Shown: one piece after another, positions 63,336-64,000 of the stretch
Position numbering within the stretch: the stretch's first letter is position 1
Layout of the letters: every line of letters begins with the position of its first letter
Assembly: GCF_004352915.1 (NCBI RefSeq)
Contig: NZ_SJSY01000067.1
Coordinates: forward strand, 62,001-126,000
Length of the DNA stretch: 64,000 nucleotides
Direction of reading: 5' to 3'
Source of the DNA: Flavobacterium zhairuonense
Lineage (GTDB): Bacteria > Bacteroidota > Bacteroidia > Flavobacteriales > Flavobacteriaceae
Program-made: the position numbers and the translations under genes
Notes under the pieces: model-generated
Seen by the model: the letters and a program-made list of their open reading frames with translations, nothing else
What the model was told of the DNA's origin: nothing
The model's database searches: none

Positions 63336-64000
63336 ATCTAACACATTCAAAATCTTCAATCCAAATACGACGCCATTCTGCTGTACGCCACCTTGATAAG
63401 AATGAACATAATCAACTCGGAATAATTTGAATTTTCCAAAACCAAGATTGTCTAGACCAACTGTGAATTCAGAATATGGTTTTCGGTCTGGAATTGCCAA
63501 AGTGTGAAATCCGATATTCATAGTTGATTTTAAAAGATTGATGAGCGGAATTTTATTAGTTACAAATCCCATGTCGTTGTGCTCCAAATGCATTTCGAAA
63601 TAACTGTCATTTGTTGAATTTGAATAATACGGCATTAGATTGAAAACATTCAAGTAACGATCTGTAGTGCCAATGTGAGTCTGATTTCCGTTGAAATGTC
63701 TATAATCCATAAAAGCGATGTTTTCAGCATTATAGAATTTTCCTGCTCTAAAATTTGTACCTAGAATTCCTTTGTTTCCTAACGATAAATCATATTGGAC
63801 AGAAGCGCCAATTCGCTCAAATTCATATTTTTTCTCGCTGGCAGCAAAGGCTTTTTCAAAAACTAAATATACGGTTGGGTATTTCTCGTTTTTGACATTA
63901 AACCTTTCATTTGGTCTGGAAATATATTTGTTCCCAAAATTAATTCTCGCACTCAAAGCAGTTTTAAATAAATGATGCTGATCAAAGGCTGGTGTCGTGA
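63333..64000 (-). CDS. C-terminal part of a DUF5686-type outer-membrane protein, cut by window
   Basis: Leftward gene whose 5' part lies beyond the window; the frame stays open to position 64000 (TTPAFDQHHLFKTALSARINFG before the TTG at 63956). The visible ~220 residues are a beta-barrel-like C-terminus with alternating aromatic strands (YLVFEKAF, GTNFRAGKFY, FHTLAIPDRKPY, LFRVDYVHSYQGG). HHLFKTALSAR and the FRVDYV segment recall the DUF5686/carboxypeptidase-regulatory-like family of Bacteroidota, which are about 800 residues long. Function is unknown. Confidence 0.75.
   Translation of the reverse strand, partial: TTPAFDQHHLFKTALSARINFGNKYISRPNERFNVKNEKYPTVYLVFEKAFAASEKKYEFERIGASVQYDLSLGNKGILGTNFRAGKFYNAENIAFMDYRHFNGNQTHIGTTDRYLNVFNLMPYYSNSTNDSYFEMHLEHNDMGFVTNKIPLINLLKSTMNIGFHTLAIPDRKPYSEFTVGLDNLGFGKFKLFRVDYVHSYQGGVQQNGVVFGLKILNVLD

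Overview
The window is A+T-rich, densely coded DNA from a member of the Bacteroidota, most likely a Flavobacterium-like species. The evidence is a SusC/SusD pair, promoters of the TTG-N19-TAnnTTTG type, a C-S-Q-D-D-F lipoprotein export signal, and Flavobacteriia-typical families (DUF4290, DUF5686, GLPGLI, YqgE, PNGase F-like, glycosylasparaginase).

Positions 1 to about 50,100 form one large glycan-utilisation island. It holds two GH2, two GH20, five GH29 (alpha-L-fucosidase), two GH92 (alpha-mannosidase) and two GH3 enzymes. It also has a PNGase F-like amidase with an extra N-terminal domain, a Tat-exported glycosylasparaginase, an S9-type alpha/beta hydrolase, an M28 aminopeptidase, a SusC/SusD pair, and AraC- and LacI-family regulators. 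The linkages addressed (Asn-GlcNAc, mannose, GlcNAc, galactose, fucose and possibly xylose) fit fucosylated N-glycoproteins, perhaps plant complex N-glycans.

A complete oxidative L-fucose pathway sits in the same island, split into two clusters. At 18.2-20.2 kb are a mutarotase, an L-fuconolactonase and an L-fucose dehydrogenase. At 43.6-48.3 kb are FucP, a UxaA-family dehydratase, a 2-keto-3-deoxy-L-fuconate dehydrogenase and an FAH-family hydrolase. Together they would take released fucose to pyruvate plus lactate. A palindromic LacI-type operator (core AAACGTTT / AAATCGnTTT) recurs in front of many units of the island, including the lacI-type gene itself, where one copy lies inside a near-perfect promoter. 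This suggests one local regulon.

From about 50.2 kb to the end the window is ordinary chromosome: a Ycf48-like lipoprotein, tRNA-Met, a START-like protein, class IV aminotransferase, YqgE, HU, fmt, recQ, an AAA ATPase, a small lipoprotein, an esterase, DUF493, DUF4290, murA (with Asp in place of the fosfomycin-target Cys), a CDF metal exporter and the end of a DUF5686 protein. Many intergenic spaces carry palindromic repeats. The first gene (GH2) and the last (DUF5686) are cut by the window edges.
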